Origin: Viridibacillus arenosi
GTDB lineage: Bacteria > Bacillota > Bacilli > Bacillales_A > Planococcaceae
Length of the DNA stretch: 64,000 nucleotides
Assembly: GCF_001955655.1 (NCBI RefSeq)
Contig: NZ_MSPW01000013.1
Span: 60,858-124,857 of the forward strand
Direction: 5' to 3'
In this document: positions 56,395 to 64,000 of the stretch, piece by piece
How the letters are laid out: the number at the start of each line of letters is the position of its first letter
Position numbering within the stretch: position 1 is the stretch's first letter
Program-made: the position numbers and the translations under genes
The notes under the pieces: generated by a model
Database searches by the model: none
What the model was told of the DNA's origin: nothing
Seen by the model: only the letters and a program-made list of their open reading frames with translations

Positions 56395-57064
56395 GTGTTT
56401 CCCTCCACTGTTTGACGATTGATTTAAATACTGCAAGTCCATCTGCGCCACCGATTAATTCATTTACTGCGCGCTCTGGGTGAGGCATCATACCAAGTAC
56501 ATTACCGCGTTCATTGACGATTCCTGCAATATCTTCTAAACTACCATTTGGATTTTCGCTAGAATAAGTGAAAACAATTTGGTTATTGTCCTTTAATGAT
56601 TGCAAAGTATCTTCATCACAGTAATAATTTCCTTCACCATGGGCGATAGGTACTTTAATAATTTCATCTTTTGCATATTGATTTGTAAATTGTGTATTAT
56701 TGTTAACTACTTTTAAGTCAACTGTACGACACATGAATTTCAAGTTTTTATTGCGTAGAAGGGCACCCGGAAGTAAGCCTGCCTCCGTTAAAATTTGGAA
56801 TCCATTACAAACGCCAAGAATTGGCTTACCTGCCTCAGCAACTTTTACTACTTCAGTCATAACATTTGAAGAGCGAGCGATTGCACCACAACGCAGGTAA
56901 TCTCCGTAAGAGAATCCACCTGGTAATAAGATACCGTCATAGCTACTTAAATCTTTTGTATCGTGCCATACATATTCTGCTTCTTCACCAAGCTCGTCCT
57001 TAATTGCGTGATACATATCTAAATCACAGTTCGATCCTGGGAAAACGAGTACTGCGAACTTCAT
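56378..57064 (-). CDS. purQ: FGAM synthase subunit PurQ (glutaminase)
   Basis: 228 residues, class I glutamine amidotransferase. [20 protein letters not shown] at the start, [12 protein letters not shown], nucleophile Cys in GVCNGFQIL, and the His-Glu of the triad in [10 protein letters not shown]. It hydrolyses glutamine to supply ammonia to PurL. Two bases separate it from purS and it overlaps purL. Confidence 0.97.
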   Translation of the reverse strand: MKFAVLVFPGSNCDLDMYHAIKDELGEEAEYVWHDTKDLSSYDGILLPGGFSYGDYLRCGAIARSSNVMTEVVKVAEAGKPILGVCNGFQILTEAGLLPGALLRNKNLKFMCRTVDLKVVNNNTQFTNQYAKDEIIKVPIAHGEGNYYCDEDTLQSLKDNNQIVFTYSSENPNGSLEDIAGIVNERGNVLGMMPHPERAVNELIGGADGLAVFKSIVKQWRETHVNQA

Positions 57065-57066
57065 AG

Positions 57067-57315
57067 TTAGTTAGCCTCCTCGACTTCAAAACGGTAGTCT
57101 TCTATAACAGTATTTGTAAGTAGTTTTTCGCACATTTCTTTTACCACTACATTTAAATCACGATCAGATGGTTCGATTTGTAATTCTAAATACTTACCAA
57201 TACGAACGTCTGCAACTTCTTTGTAGCCCATTGTGTGTAATGAACCTTTCACTGCAGAACCTTGTGGGTCTAATACACTTTCACGTAATGTTACATAAAC
57301 TTTTACCTTTTTCAT
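57067..57315 (-). CDS. purS: FGAM synthase subunit PurS
   Basis: 82 residues, normal size. [20 protein letters not shown] and [11 protein letters not shown] are the PurS signature; the dimer bridges PurL and PurQ and is needed for the small-type FGAM synthase. ATG overlaps the purC stop by four bases. Confidence 0.96.
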   Translation of the reverse strand: MKKVKVYVTLRESVLDPQGSAVKGSLHTMGYKEVADVRIGKYLELQIEPSDRDLNVVVKEMCEKLLTNTVIEDYRFEVEEAN

Positions 57316-58028
57316 TTTGATAGTCCTCCTAGGCGAGCTAATATGATTTTATAAACATCTGTTAAATTACCAAGATCACGACGAAAAACGTCTTTATCAA
57401 GTTTTTGATTTGTTTCTATGTCCCAAAGACGGCAAGTATCTGGTGAAACTTCATCTGCTAATAGCACTTGCCCATTAGCGTCACGACCAAACTCTAGTTT
57501 GAAGTCTACTAGAGTTACGCCGATTTCTTGGAATAATGGACGGAGAACTTCATTCACCTTTAAGCCATTGTCGTAAAGAGCTTGTACTTCTTCTGGTGTA
57601 GCAATATTCAATATTTCAATATGCTCTGTTGTGATGAGTGGATCTCCAAGATCATCGTTTTTGTAATAAAATTCAACGATTGGACGACGAAGAGTTGTAC
57701 CCTCTTCGTATCCAAGTCGTTTTGCAAGGCTACCTGCTGCAATATTGCGGACAACCAATTCAATTGGAATAATGTCTACTTTTTTTACAAGCTGTTCGTT
57801 TTCTGAAATTTGTTCAACAAAGTGAGATTCGATTCCCGCTGACTTTAATTTATCGAAAATTAAAGTTGTAATTTTATTATTTAAAATTCCCTTACCTGCG
57901 ATTTCCTCTTTTTTCTCACCATTGAATGCTGTAGCACTATCTTTGTACTCAACAAACAGAATATTTTCTTCTGCTGTTGAGTACAATCTTTTAGCTTTTC
58001 CTTCATACAAAAGTTGACCTTTTTCCAC
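57312..58028 (-). CDS. purC: SAICAR synthetase
   Basis: 238 residues. LLYEGKAKRLYSTAEE at the start, FVEQISENEQLVKKVDIIPI, ELVVRNIAAGSLAKRLG and DFKLEFGRD...DEVSPDTCRLWD are conserved SAICAR synthetase motifs with the ATP and aspartate sites. It joins aspartate to CAIR (step 7). It is 16 bases from purB and overlaps purS. Confidence 0.97.
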   Translation of the reverse strand: MEKGQLLYEGKAKRLYSTAEENILFVEYKDSATAFNGEKKEEIAGKGILNNKITTLIFDKLKSAGIESHFVEQISENEQLVKKVDIIPIELVVRNIAAGSLAKRLGYEEGTTLRRPIVEFYYKNDDLGDPLITTEHIEILNIATPEEVQALYDNGLKVNEVLRPLFQEIGVTLVDFKLEFGRDANGQVLLADEVSPDTCRLWDIETNQKLDKDVFRRDLGNLTDVYKIILARLGGLSK

Positions 58029-58044
58029 TGTTAATTCCCCCGGT

Positions 58045-59340
58045 TTAGTTTAATCCTAGACGTTCAAAAATTGTATCTACATGTTGTAGATGATGATTGT
58101 AATCAAAGCAATCATCTAACTCTTCTTTTGATAAATGAGCAGTGATTTTCTCACTAGCATCAACTAGTCCACGGAACTGCACTTGTTCGTCCCAAGCTTT
58201 AGCAGTTAGGGGCTGTACTGTATCGTACGCTTCTTCACGTGCAAGGCCTTTGTCGATCAAAGCAAGTAATACACGTTGTGAATAGATAAGGCCAAATGTG
58301 CGACCCATATTGAGTTTCATATTGTCAGGGAATACTGTTAAGTTTTTCACAATGTTTGCGAAACGATTTAACATGTAATTTAGAGCAATTGTACCGTCCG
58401 GTAAGATTACACGCTCTGCTGATGAATGTGAGATATCACGTTCATGCCATAATGACACGTTTTCATAAGCTGTCATCATATAGCCGCGAAGTAAACGAGC
58501 CATACCAACCATATTCTCAGAACCAATTGGATTACGTTTGTGAGGCATTGCAGAAGAGCCTTTTTGACCTTTTGCGAAGAACTCTTCTACTTCACGTGTT
58601 TCTGATTTTTGTAAACCGCGAATTTCAGTTGCGAATTTCTCAATTGAAGATCCGATTAAAGCTAACGTTGCCATGTATTGTGCGTGACGGTCACGTTGTA
58701 ACGTTTGTGTAGAGATAGGAGCTGCTTGAAGGCCCAATTTTTCGCAAACGTATTTTTCAACAAATGGATCAATATTAGCATAAGTACCAACTGCTCCAGA
58801 AATTTTACCTGTTTCTATTACTTGAGCAGATGCTTCGAAGCGTTCTAAATTTCGTTTCATTTCTTCTAACCATAATGCGAGTTTTAAACCAAATGTAGTT
58901 GGTTCAGCATGAACACCGTGTGTACGGCCCATCATAACTGTGTATTTATGTTCTTTCGCTTTATTCTCTAAAATTTCGATAAAGTTTTTAATATCTTTAC
59001 GTAAAATTTCGTTAGCTTGTTTAATTAAATAAGAAAGAGCAGTATCTACAACATCCGTAGAAGTTAAACCGTAATGTACCCATTTACGTTCTTCCCCTAG
59101 AGTTTCAGAAACAGCACGAGTAAATGCAACTACATCATGTCGAGTATCTTTTTCAATTTCTAAAATACGGTCGATATCAAAACTTGCACCCTCACGGATT
59201 TTCACAACATCCTCTTTAGGGATATCACCAAGTTCTGCCCAAGCCTCACATGATAAGATTTCAACCTCCAACCAAGCTTGATATCTGTTTTCTTCTGTCC
59301 AAATTGCGCCCATTTCAGGACGAGTATAGCGTGTTATCAT
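58045..59340 (-). CDS. purB: Adenylosuccinate lyase
   Basis: 431 residues, identical in length to the B. subtilis protein. Fumarase/aspartase superfamily signature [19 protein letters not shown] with the mobile catalytic Ser, plus [14 protein letters not shown] (catalytic His) and [12 protein letters not shown]. It acts twice, splitting SAICAR to AICAR and adenylosuccinate to AMP. It lies between purK (12 bases) and purC. Confidence 0.98.
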   Translation of the reverse strand: MITRYTRPEMGAIWTEENRYQAWLEVEILSCEAWAELGDIPKEDVVKIREGASFDIDRILEIEKDTRHDVVAFTRAVSETLGEERKWVHYGLTSTDVVDTALSYLIKQANEILRKDIKNFIEILENKAKEHKYTVMMGRTHGVHAEPTTFGLKLALWLEEMKRNLERFEASAQVIETGKISGAVGTYANIDPFVEKYVCEKLGLQAAPISTQTLQRDRHAQYMATLALIGSSIEKFATEIRGLQKSETREVEEFFAKGQKGSSAMPHKRNPIGSENMVGMARLLRGYMMTAYENVSLWHERDISHSSAERVILPDGTIALNYMLNRFANIVKNLTVFPDNMKLNMGRTFGLIYSQRVLLALIDKGLAREEAYDTVQPLTAKAWDEQVQFRGLVDASEKITAHLSKEELDDCFDYNHHLQHVDTIFERLGLN

Positions 59341-59352
59341 ATTGTTCTCCTT

Positions 59353-60474
59353 CTATTCCGACCAAATGTGGGAATCATTAATTTCTGTTAACGTTTTTTG
59401 AATGTCGTTTGTCATAATCGTAACGTGGCCCATTTTACGATTATGTTTTGCTTCTTGTTTACCATATAAATGAATAGACCAGTCAGAGTATTTTGAAATA
59501 GAGTTACTCAGTGGTACGACATGTTGTCCAAGGACATTAACCATAATCGAAGGCGCCCATAATTGTGGTTCACGTAATGGCCAACCACATACAGCACGAA
59601 TATGCTGATGGAATTGTGAAATGTTGCAGGCCTCAATCGAATAGTGTCCTGAGTTGTGTGGACGTGGTGCTAACTCATTAATAATAACTTGTCCATTCTC
59701 TAAAACAAATAGTTCTACAGCTAGTGTACCCACTAATTTAAGATGATTCGCAATTTTTTTCGCTTCTTCAGTAGCTCGTTTAGCAGTTTCTTCTGTAATA
59801 CGTGCGGGTACAATCGTTTCGTGTAAAATATGATTCACATGAATATTTTCTCCAATAGGAAGACAATACGTTTCTCCCTGAACATTACGTTGTACAATGA
59901 CAGAAATTTCTTTCTCGAATGGTACGAATGCTTCAGCTACACAAGCAGAATGTTCAAATAAAGATTTCGCTAAAGACATATCCTTTTCTGATCGTAACGT
60001 CTGTTGGCCTTTCCCATCATAACCACCTCTTGCAGTTTTCACGACGCAAGGGTAACCAACAATTTCGATTTTACTCTGAAGTTCCTCGAAGCTATCAGCA
60101 TTTATGTATGTTGCAACTGGACAACCAGCCTCATTAATCGCAGATTTTTCAAGAATTCGGTTCTGCGTAATACGTACAAGTTCAGCACCTTGAGGTACAT
60201 AGGCAATCTCAGATAATCTTTTCAAACCAGCATAATCGATGTTTTCAAATTCGAATGTAATAACGTCACTTACTTCTGCAAGCTCTTCTAATGCAGCTTC
60301 GTCGTTATACGGAGCAACGATACGAATATCTGCAACTTGACCACATGGTGAATCCATTGTTGGCTCAAGAACAGCAATTTTAAAACCAGCTTCCTTTGCT
60401 GCCATTGCCATCATACGACCAAGTTGACCGCCACCGATTATTCCAATAGTTTGACCAGGATAAATTTTCGTCAC
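59353..60474 (-). CDS. purK: 5-(Carboxyamino)imidazole ribonucleotide synthase
   Basis: 373 residues, ATP-grasp. [20 protein letters not shown] (start of the N-terminal Rossmann fold), [21 protein letters not shown] (ATP loop) and [17 protein letters not shown] are family signatures. It carboxylates AIR to N5-CAIR using ATP and bicarbonate. The ATG overlaps the purE stop by four bases. Confidence 0.97.
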   Translation of the reverse strand: MTKIYPGQTIGIIGGGQLGRMMAMAAKEAGFKIAVLEPTMDSPCGQVADIRIVAPYNDEAALEELAEVSDVITFEFENIDYAGLKRLSEIAYVPQGAELVRITQNRILEKSAINEAGCPVATYINADSFEELQSKIEIVGYPCVVKTARGGYDGKGQQTLRSEKDMSLAKSLFEHSACVAEAFVPFEKEISVIVQRNVQGETYCLPIGENIHVNHILHETIVPARITEETAKRATEEAKKIANHLKLVGTLAVELFVLENGQVIINELAPRPHNSGHYSIEACNISQFHQHIRAVCGWPLREPQLWAPSIMVNVLGQHVVPLSNSISKYSDWSIHLYGKQEAKHNRKMGHVTIMTNDIQKTLTEINDSHIWSE

Positions 60475-60959
60475 TCTAACTCACCTGAACTTTCTAGAGC
60501 TTTCATTTTCATAGCTTGGCGTCGTGCTTCTATTTTTTCTGTGATTTCAGAATCTGTTGTAGATAAAATTTGTGCTGCTAGTAATCCTGCGTTTGTCGCA
60601 CCAGCTTTGCCGATAGCAACAGTCGCTACAGGAACACCACCAGGCATTTGCACGATAGATAATAAAGAATCTAGCCCATTTAATGCTTTTGATTGAACAG
60701 GTACACCAATAACCGGTAGAGTTGTTTTTGCAGCTACCATACCTGGTAAATGCGCTGCACCACCTGCTCCAGCAATAATGACATGAAGGCCTCTTGTACG
60801 AGCTTCCTGTGCATATTCAAACATCAAATCTGGTGTTCTATGTGCCGAAACCACTTTTTTTTCATATGGAATCTGCAATTCATCTAATACATCACACGCA
60901 TGTTTCATTGTTTCCCAATCACTTGAACTTCCCATGATCACGCCAATTTTTGAACTCAT
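60471..60959 (-). CDS. purE: N5-CAIR mutase PurE
   Basis: 162 residues from ATG 60957-60959, eight bases after AAGGAG; the length equals B. subtilis PurE as I recall. [29 protein letters not shown] and [12 protein letters not shown] are diagnostic; GSSSD binds the phosphate and His of AHR is catalytic. It rearranges N5-CAIR to CAIR. It is the first gene of the purine operon, directly behind the riboswitch terminator. Confidence 0.98.
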   Translation of the reverse strand: MSSKIGVIMGSSSDWETMKHACDVLDELQIPYEKKVVSAHRTPDLMFEYAQEARTRGLHVIIAGAGGAAHLPGMVAAKTTLPVIGVPVQSKALNGLDSLLSIVQMPGGVPVATVAIGKAGATNAGLLAAQILSTTDSEITEKIEARRQAMKMKALESSGELE

Positions 60960-60992
60960 ACATTCCGCTCCTTTAAACAAATAAAAGTCCCC

Positions 60993-61190
60993 AAATAAAA
61001 TACTTCACACAGCCATGCGTGAAAGCAATTTACTTGAGGACATAACAAAAGAGTTTGGCTTAGAAACATTAGCTGTACGCAATTGTGTCACACCTTTCAC
61101 TCTCATTCCAAAAGTTGCTTTCCCGCATAGTCCGACATTTACGGTGTCGGGTAGAGACACTAAGGCCAATTCCTTAGCATATATGGGGAT
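60993..61190 (-). promoter_or_regulatory. Guanine-sensing purine riboswitch of the pur operon
   Basis: Minus-strand aptamer 61190-61119: CCCCATATATGCTAAGG, TTGGCCTTAG, TCTCTACC, CGACACCGTAAATGTCG and GACTATGCGGG. The C in GACTA (position 74 in xpt numbering) specifies guanine rather than adenine. Downstream a terminator, CTTTCACGCA/TGTGTGAAG with TATTTTATTT (61025-60993), precedes purE. Guanine or hypoxanthine should terminate transcription. Confidence 0.95.
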
Positions 61191-61209
61191 TCGATGTTTT
61201 CCTTCTCAC

Positions 61210-61287
61210 ATTTTAACAATTGAACGAGTACAAGTCAATGCAAAAATACGAACAATAAATTTTAGTAAATAGATAATGTTCGTATTT
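61210..61287 (-). promoter_or_regulatory. pur operon promoter and PurR operator
   Basis: Minus-strand sigma-A promoter: TTGACT (61238-61233), 17-base spacer, TAAAAT (61215-61210). Upstream lie two divergent PurBoxes, TACGAACAATA (61247-61257) and TAATGTTCGTA (61274-61284 on the plus strand), about 16 bases apart. That is the arrangement bound by the PRPP-responsive repressor PurR of Bacillus. The operon is thus doubly controlled. Confidence 0.88.
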
Positions 61288-61302
61288 AGATTCATTTTCT
61301 AG

Positions 61303-61491
61303 TTATTCTTCACATAACATACCTTTAAACCGTATTATTTGACGAACTGGAACAGGATTTCCGTCTTTCATTTCAAAAAGAGGTTCCTCTTTTCGTGCAA
61401 TCGGCATATATCCAGCCTCTTTCATACGTTGCAAACACGCATCAATCGTTTCGTTCTCTTCCACTTCGAACCATACTTGCTTTTTACTCAC
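61303..61491 (-). CDS. yebG: NETI motif-containing protein (YebG)
   Basis: 62 residues. VWFEVEENETIDACLQRMKE contains the NETI motif that names this family, followed by GYMPIARKEEPLF. The protein is small, cytosolic and of unknown function. In B. subtilis yebG likewise stands immediately upstream of purE, and the same position is kept here, with the PurR operator and riboswitch in the gap. Confidence 0.9.
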   Translation of the reverse strand: MSKKQVWFEVEENETIDACLQRMKEAGYMPIARKEEPLFEMKDGNPVPVRQIIRFKGMLCEE

Positions 61492-61596
61492 ACTTTCACT
61501 TCCTTAAATAACATTATCCTTATTATAGCTTGCTTTCTTCATTTCTTACTCGTAAATCTTTAAGAATTTATGATATCTTTTCTTTTTAAATCAATG

Positions 61597-61650
61597 AAAA
61601 AGGGATATCCTACAAAAGTCGTTTTATCGACTCTTTGGACAGCCCTTTTA
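61597..61650 (-). terminator. Terminator of the malic enzyme gene
   Basis: AAAGGGCTGTCC..AAGAGTCG/CGACTTTT..GGATATCCCTTT hairpin with T-rich tail on the minus strand, beginning 33 bases past the stop. Confidence 0.7.
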
Positions 61651-61685
61651 CTTTACTTTACTTTACTTTACTTTACTTTACTTTA
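61651..61685. repeat. CTTTA pentanucleotide microsatellite, 7 copies
   Basis: Seven perfect copies of CTTTA. The last includes the TAA stop codon of the malic enzyme (61683-61685 on the minus strand); the rest lie between stop and terminator. Copy number is likely to vary by slippage without changing the protein. Confidence 0.9.
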
Positions 61686-62882
61686 TTTATTTTCGATAGC
61701 TACAGGCTTTTTAGCAACACTAGTCTTGATTGCAGCTTCACTAACGGCCTTCGCAACTATAGGAGTAACACGTTCATCTAAAGCATCTGGAATAATTGTA
61801 CCTTGTGCTAAATCATTTCCATCAATTAAAGAGGCAATTGCAAAAACAGCCGCTAATTTCATTTCCTCATTAATCTCTGAAGCATGAACATCCAATGCAC
61901 CACGGAAAATCCCAGGGAATGCTAACATATTATTTACCTGATTAGGATAATCCGAACGACCTGTTGCGAAAATACGCACACCCCATCGCATAGCATTCTC
62001 ATAAGATACTTCTGGATTTGGATTAGCAAGTGCAAAAATGATAGGGTCATGATTCATACTCTGTATCATTTCTTCATCCAAAATGTTTGCAACAGATACT
62101 CCGATAAAAATATCTGCACCAATAAGTGCTTCGCTTAATGATCCTTTTCGTCCTTCACTATTCGTCACTTTAGCAAGGTCATGTTTTACCGAATTCATCC
62201 CATTTTCGCGACCTTCATAGATAATACCTGTTGAGTCACAGATTATTATATGTTCGTAGCCAATTTGTTTCAAGATTTTCAAGATAGCTACACCTGCAGC
62301 TCCAGCACCGTTTATAACAATACGTACAGTGCTCTTATCCTTATTAATAACCTTCAAGGCATTACTTAGACCAGCACCAACTACAATCGCTGTACCATGC
62401 TGATCATCATGAAATACAGGTATAGAACATTCTTTACGCAGTCTTTCTTCAATTTCAAAACATCTAGGAGCTGCTATATCTTCTAAATTAATGCCTCCAA
62501 ATGTTGGGCTTATACCTTTTACAATTCGCACTATTTCATCTACATTTGTAGTATCTAAGCAGATAGGAACAGCATCAATGTTAGCCATCTTTTTAAAAAG
62601 GACTGCCTTACCTTCCATAACAGGTAAGGCAGCTTCAGAACCGATATTACCTAGCCCTAAAACAGCCGTACCATCTGTCACTACAGCCACTAAATTACCT
62701 TTTGCCGTATATTCATAAACTGTAGTTGGATCCTTCACTATCTCCAAGCAAGGTGCAGCAACTCCTGGAGAATAAGCTAAGCTTAAATCATCTATAGTAT
62801 TAATCTCCACTTTGGAAATCACTTCAATCTTACCTCTATTTTTTTTATGCATTGCTAACGCATTATTTTTTAATTCACTCAT
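61683..62882 (-). CDS. ytsJ: NAD(P)-dependent malic enzyme (YtsJ type)
   Basis: 399 residues from ATG 62880-62882, with GGGGGAAG upstream; the in-frame ATG at 62900 precedes that site. It is the short malic enzyme type. Conserved: LSLAYSPGVAAPC, VAVVTDGTAVLGLGNIG (catalytic Tyr/Lys region), IPVFHDDQHGTAIV (metal site), INGAGAAGVAILK (NAD(P) fold) and ALANPNPEV. It oxidatively decarboxylates malate to pyruvate. The close match to B. subtilis YtsJ suggests NADPH production, though cofactor preference is not proven by sequence. It lies alone with its own terminator. Confidence 0.93.
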   Translation of the reverse strand: MSELKNNALAMHKKNRGKIEVISKVEINTIDDLSLAYSPGVAAPCLEIVKDPTTVYEYTAKGNLVAVVTDGTAVLGLGNIGSEAALPVMEGKAVLFKKMANIDAVPICLDTTNVDEIVRIVKGISPTFGGINLEDIAAPRCFEIEERLRKECSIPVFHDDQHGTAIVVGAGLSNALKVINKDKSTVRIVINGAGAAGVAILKILKQIGYEHIIICDSTGIIYEGRENGMNSVKHDLAKVTNSEGRKGSLSEALIGADIFIGVSVANILDEEMIQSMNHDPIIFALANPNPEVSYENAMRWGVRIFATGRSDYPNQVNNMLAFPGIFRGALDVHASEINEEMKLAAVFAIASLIDGNDLAQGTIIPDALDERVTPIVAKAVSEAAIKTSVAKKPVAIENK

Positions 62883-63298
62883 ACTCTTCCCCCGATTCAT
62901 TTTTTAACACAAAATAGAAAATATAATACATAACTAAGCATATTTTTCATTTTCTATATTAACACAAAACAAAAAATTTCATGCATAACTTAGATTATTT
63001 ATAGATTTCTATTTAAGCGTTATAAGAATATATAGTAATTCATTCTGAAAATTCAGTCAATTTATTTTTATATTTTTCCTAGTTATTATTTATTAATATA
63101 CTAACGCTGAAAATATTTAAGGTGAACTTCTCGAAAGAATTGTCGTTACTTGATTTTTAAACGTCGATTATTATAATCTAACTGCCTAAAGTATATAAGT
63201 TTAATATCTTCTTTTTGGACTATATATCCCTATTATTTGCATAATCCTTTATCTTATACTATATTTCGATAATAATTGCAAAATCATAATAAACAAAT
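62883..63298. other. AT-rich gap upstream of the malic enzyme gene
   Basis: About 415 bases, very AT-rich. I see no frame with a ribosome site and no strong hairpin before 63299. It presumably holds the malic enzyme promoter near 62910-62990, which I could not pinpoint. Confidence 0.45.
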
Positions 63299-63327
63299 AA
63301 AAACCACCTGTAGAACAGGTGGTTTTT
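63299..63327. terminator. Bidirectional hairpin
   Basis: AAAAACCACCTGT/ACAGGTGGTTTTT with a three-base loop, symmetrical terminator. It lies between the malic enzyme promoter region and the IS200 remnant and is not attached to an intact gene. Confidence 0.75.
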
Positions 63328-63392
63328 ATTTCACCCTCTTTGCTTACAAACACCTAAAGGCAACCTCTCAATTGACCTTCAATCATTTTGTC

Positions 63393-63753
63393 TCAAGATC
63401 TTTTTAAACAAATCGCGGTATTCTTCTTTGCTCGTACTATCTGGAAGCGATCTTTAGTTTCTTGATTTCTAATATACTTGGTAATTATTTTTTCATTTAA
63501 ACCAACGGTACTAACATAATATCCGTTTGTCCAAAATGCTTAGTTTTCATGGATATATTTCAGATTAGCATGTCGATTAGGAACTTTCCTCTTTCAAATA
63601 TCAATACAGACATTTTTGGTGGAATTTTGATTCTAAAATGACATCGATAGCTTTTCTTAATTTACCGTAAATTATTTTGCTTATGTATTTATGTAAGAAC
63701 AAGATGTGATACTTACTTTTCATCATGTATATGATAAACCATTGTCGCTCGAT
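63393..63753 (-). pseudogene. Decayed IS200/IS605-type TnpA transposase
   Basis: The minus strand encodes broken TnpA segments: MMKSKYHILFLHKYISKIIY, then GKLRKAI; later, in another frame, RHANLKYIHEN, a stop, and AFWTNGYYVSTVGLNEKIIT followed by KYIRNQETKD. RHANLKY, FW..GYYVSTVG and KYI..QE are typical of IS200-like TnpA. At least one frameshift, internal stops and loss of the central region that carries the HUH motif show that it is inactive. The typical structured end of the element is still visible at 63760-63827. Confidence 0.78.
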
Positions 63754-63759
63754 ACCTGT

Positions 63760-63827
63760 AAAAAACTCCAATCGTTTCTGAAGATGGTTTAATGGCCTTC
63801 TACTATTATAACAATTGGAGTTTTTTC
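63760..63827. mobile_element. Hairpin end of the IS200-type remnant
   Basis: AAAAAACTCCAAT and ATTGGAGTTTTTT form a 13-bp inverted repeat separated by about 40 bases at the upstream end of the transposase remnant. IS200 elements characteristically carry such a terminator-like hairpin at this end, protecting tnpA from read-through. Confidence 0.55.
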
Positions 63828-63871
63828 TCTTGGAATTTCAAATAGTCATAGCTTTTGGTTTTAAAAGGACA

Positions 63872-63908
63872 AATAAAAAAGACACAACCGATAAAATCAG
63901 TTGTGCCT
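63872..63908 (-). terminator. Terminator of the rRNA operon
   Basis: GGCACAAC/GTTGTGTC stem followed by T6 on the minus strand (A6 at 63876-63881), just after the 5S rRNA gene. Confidence 0.8.
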
Positions 63909-63914
63909 TAGTAT

Positions 63915-64000
<86 letters not shown>

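Noticed and set aside
61015..61272. 85-codon plus-strand frame
   Set aside because: It is antisense to the guanine riboswitch and the pur promoter, whose RNA structure explains the sequence.

Overview
The window is AT-rich chromosomal DNA from an endospore-forming, low-GC Gram-positive bacterium. Evidence for sporulation: a small acid-soluble spore protein, SpoVR, YhbH and PrkA. Gene order (the purEKBCSQLFMNHD operon, yerABC, pcrB-pcrA-ligA-camS, gatCAB, dgkB and an rlmD-type methyltransferase) follows the purine/yer region of Bacillus subtilis. The overall look, including the intergenic repeat families, suggests the Lysinibacillus/Solibacillus side of the Bacillales; that genus-level placement is inference. 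Almost every gene is on the minus strand, as is the 5S rRNA at the right edge, so replication probably runs right to left.

Layout. 1-11.5 kb is accessory: a truncated secreted repeat protein, an overlooked 35-codon type I (holin-like) toxin, two lipoproteins, an aminotransferase, a radical SAM/SPASM protein, a 1,127-residue subtilisin-like protease, a DUF421 membrane protein and a YunC-like protein. 11.6-17.4 kb is the sporulation set spoVR-yhbH-prkA plus a YkuD-type L,D-transpeptidase. 17.4-23.1 kb has a MetE-like methyltransferase behind a SAM-I riboswitch, YabR, a DJ-1/PfpI protein, an alpha/beta SASP, a tRNA-dihydrouridine synthase and a DUF1456 protein. 23.7-28.4 kb has two MFS transporters, the first behind a PyrR-type attenuator, and the rlmD-type methyltransferase. 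28.5-34.1 kb has a cytochrome bd operon with two tiny membrane ORFs, dgkB, a thioredoxin-fold protein and an acetamidase/formamidase. 34.2-47.2 kb is housekeeping (gatCAB, camS, ligA, pcrA, pcrB, yerC, yerB, yerA). 47.9-61.3 kb is the complete de novo purine operon with a PurR operator, a sigma-A promoter and a guanine riboswitch. 61.3-64 kb has yebG, a malic enzyme, a decayed IS200-type transposase and a partial 5S rRNA gene.

The most informative signals beyond routine annotation are: (i) the PyrR attenuator that assigns an otherwise anonymous MFS transporter to pyrimidine metabolism; (ii) CydS plus a second single-span ORF in the cyd operon; (iii) an apparent AUA start codon for PrkA and a CUG start for the YkuD protein, each with a well-placed Shine-Dalgarno and each restoring the exact length of the B. 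subtilis protein as I recall it; (iv) direct-orientation fragments resembling the 3' end of rlmD spread over 6 kb downstream of that gene, which could be scars of elements integrating at the rlmD 3' end; (v) two palindromic intergenic repeats inserted between purH and purD. I see no CRISPR array, no intact mobile element and no obvious dedicated defence operon.

Coordinates and start codons were read by eye. Family assignments rest on motif recognition and remembered family features, not on searches.
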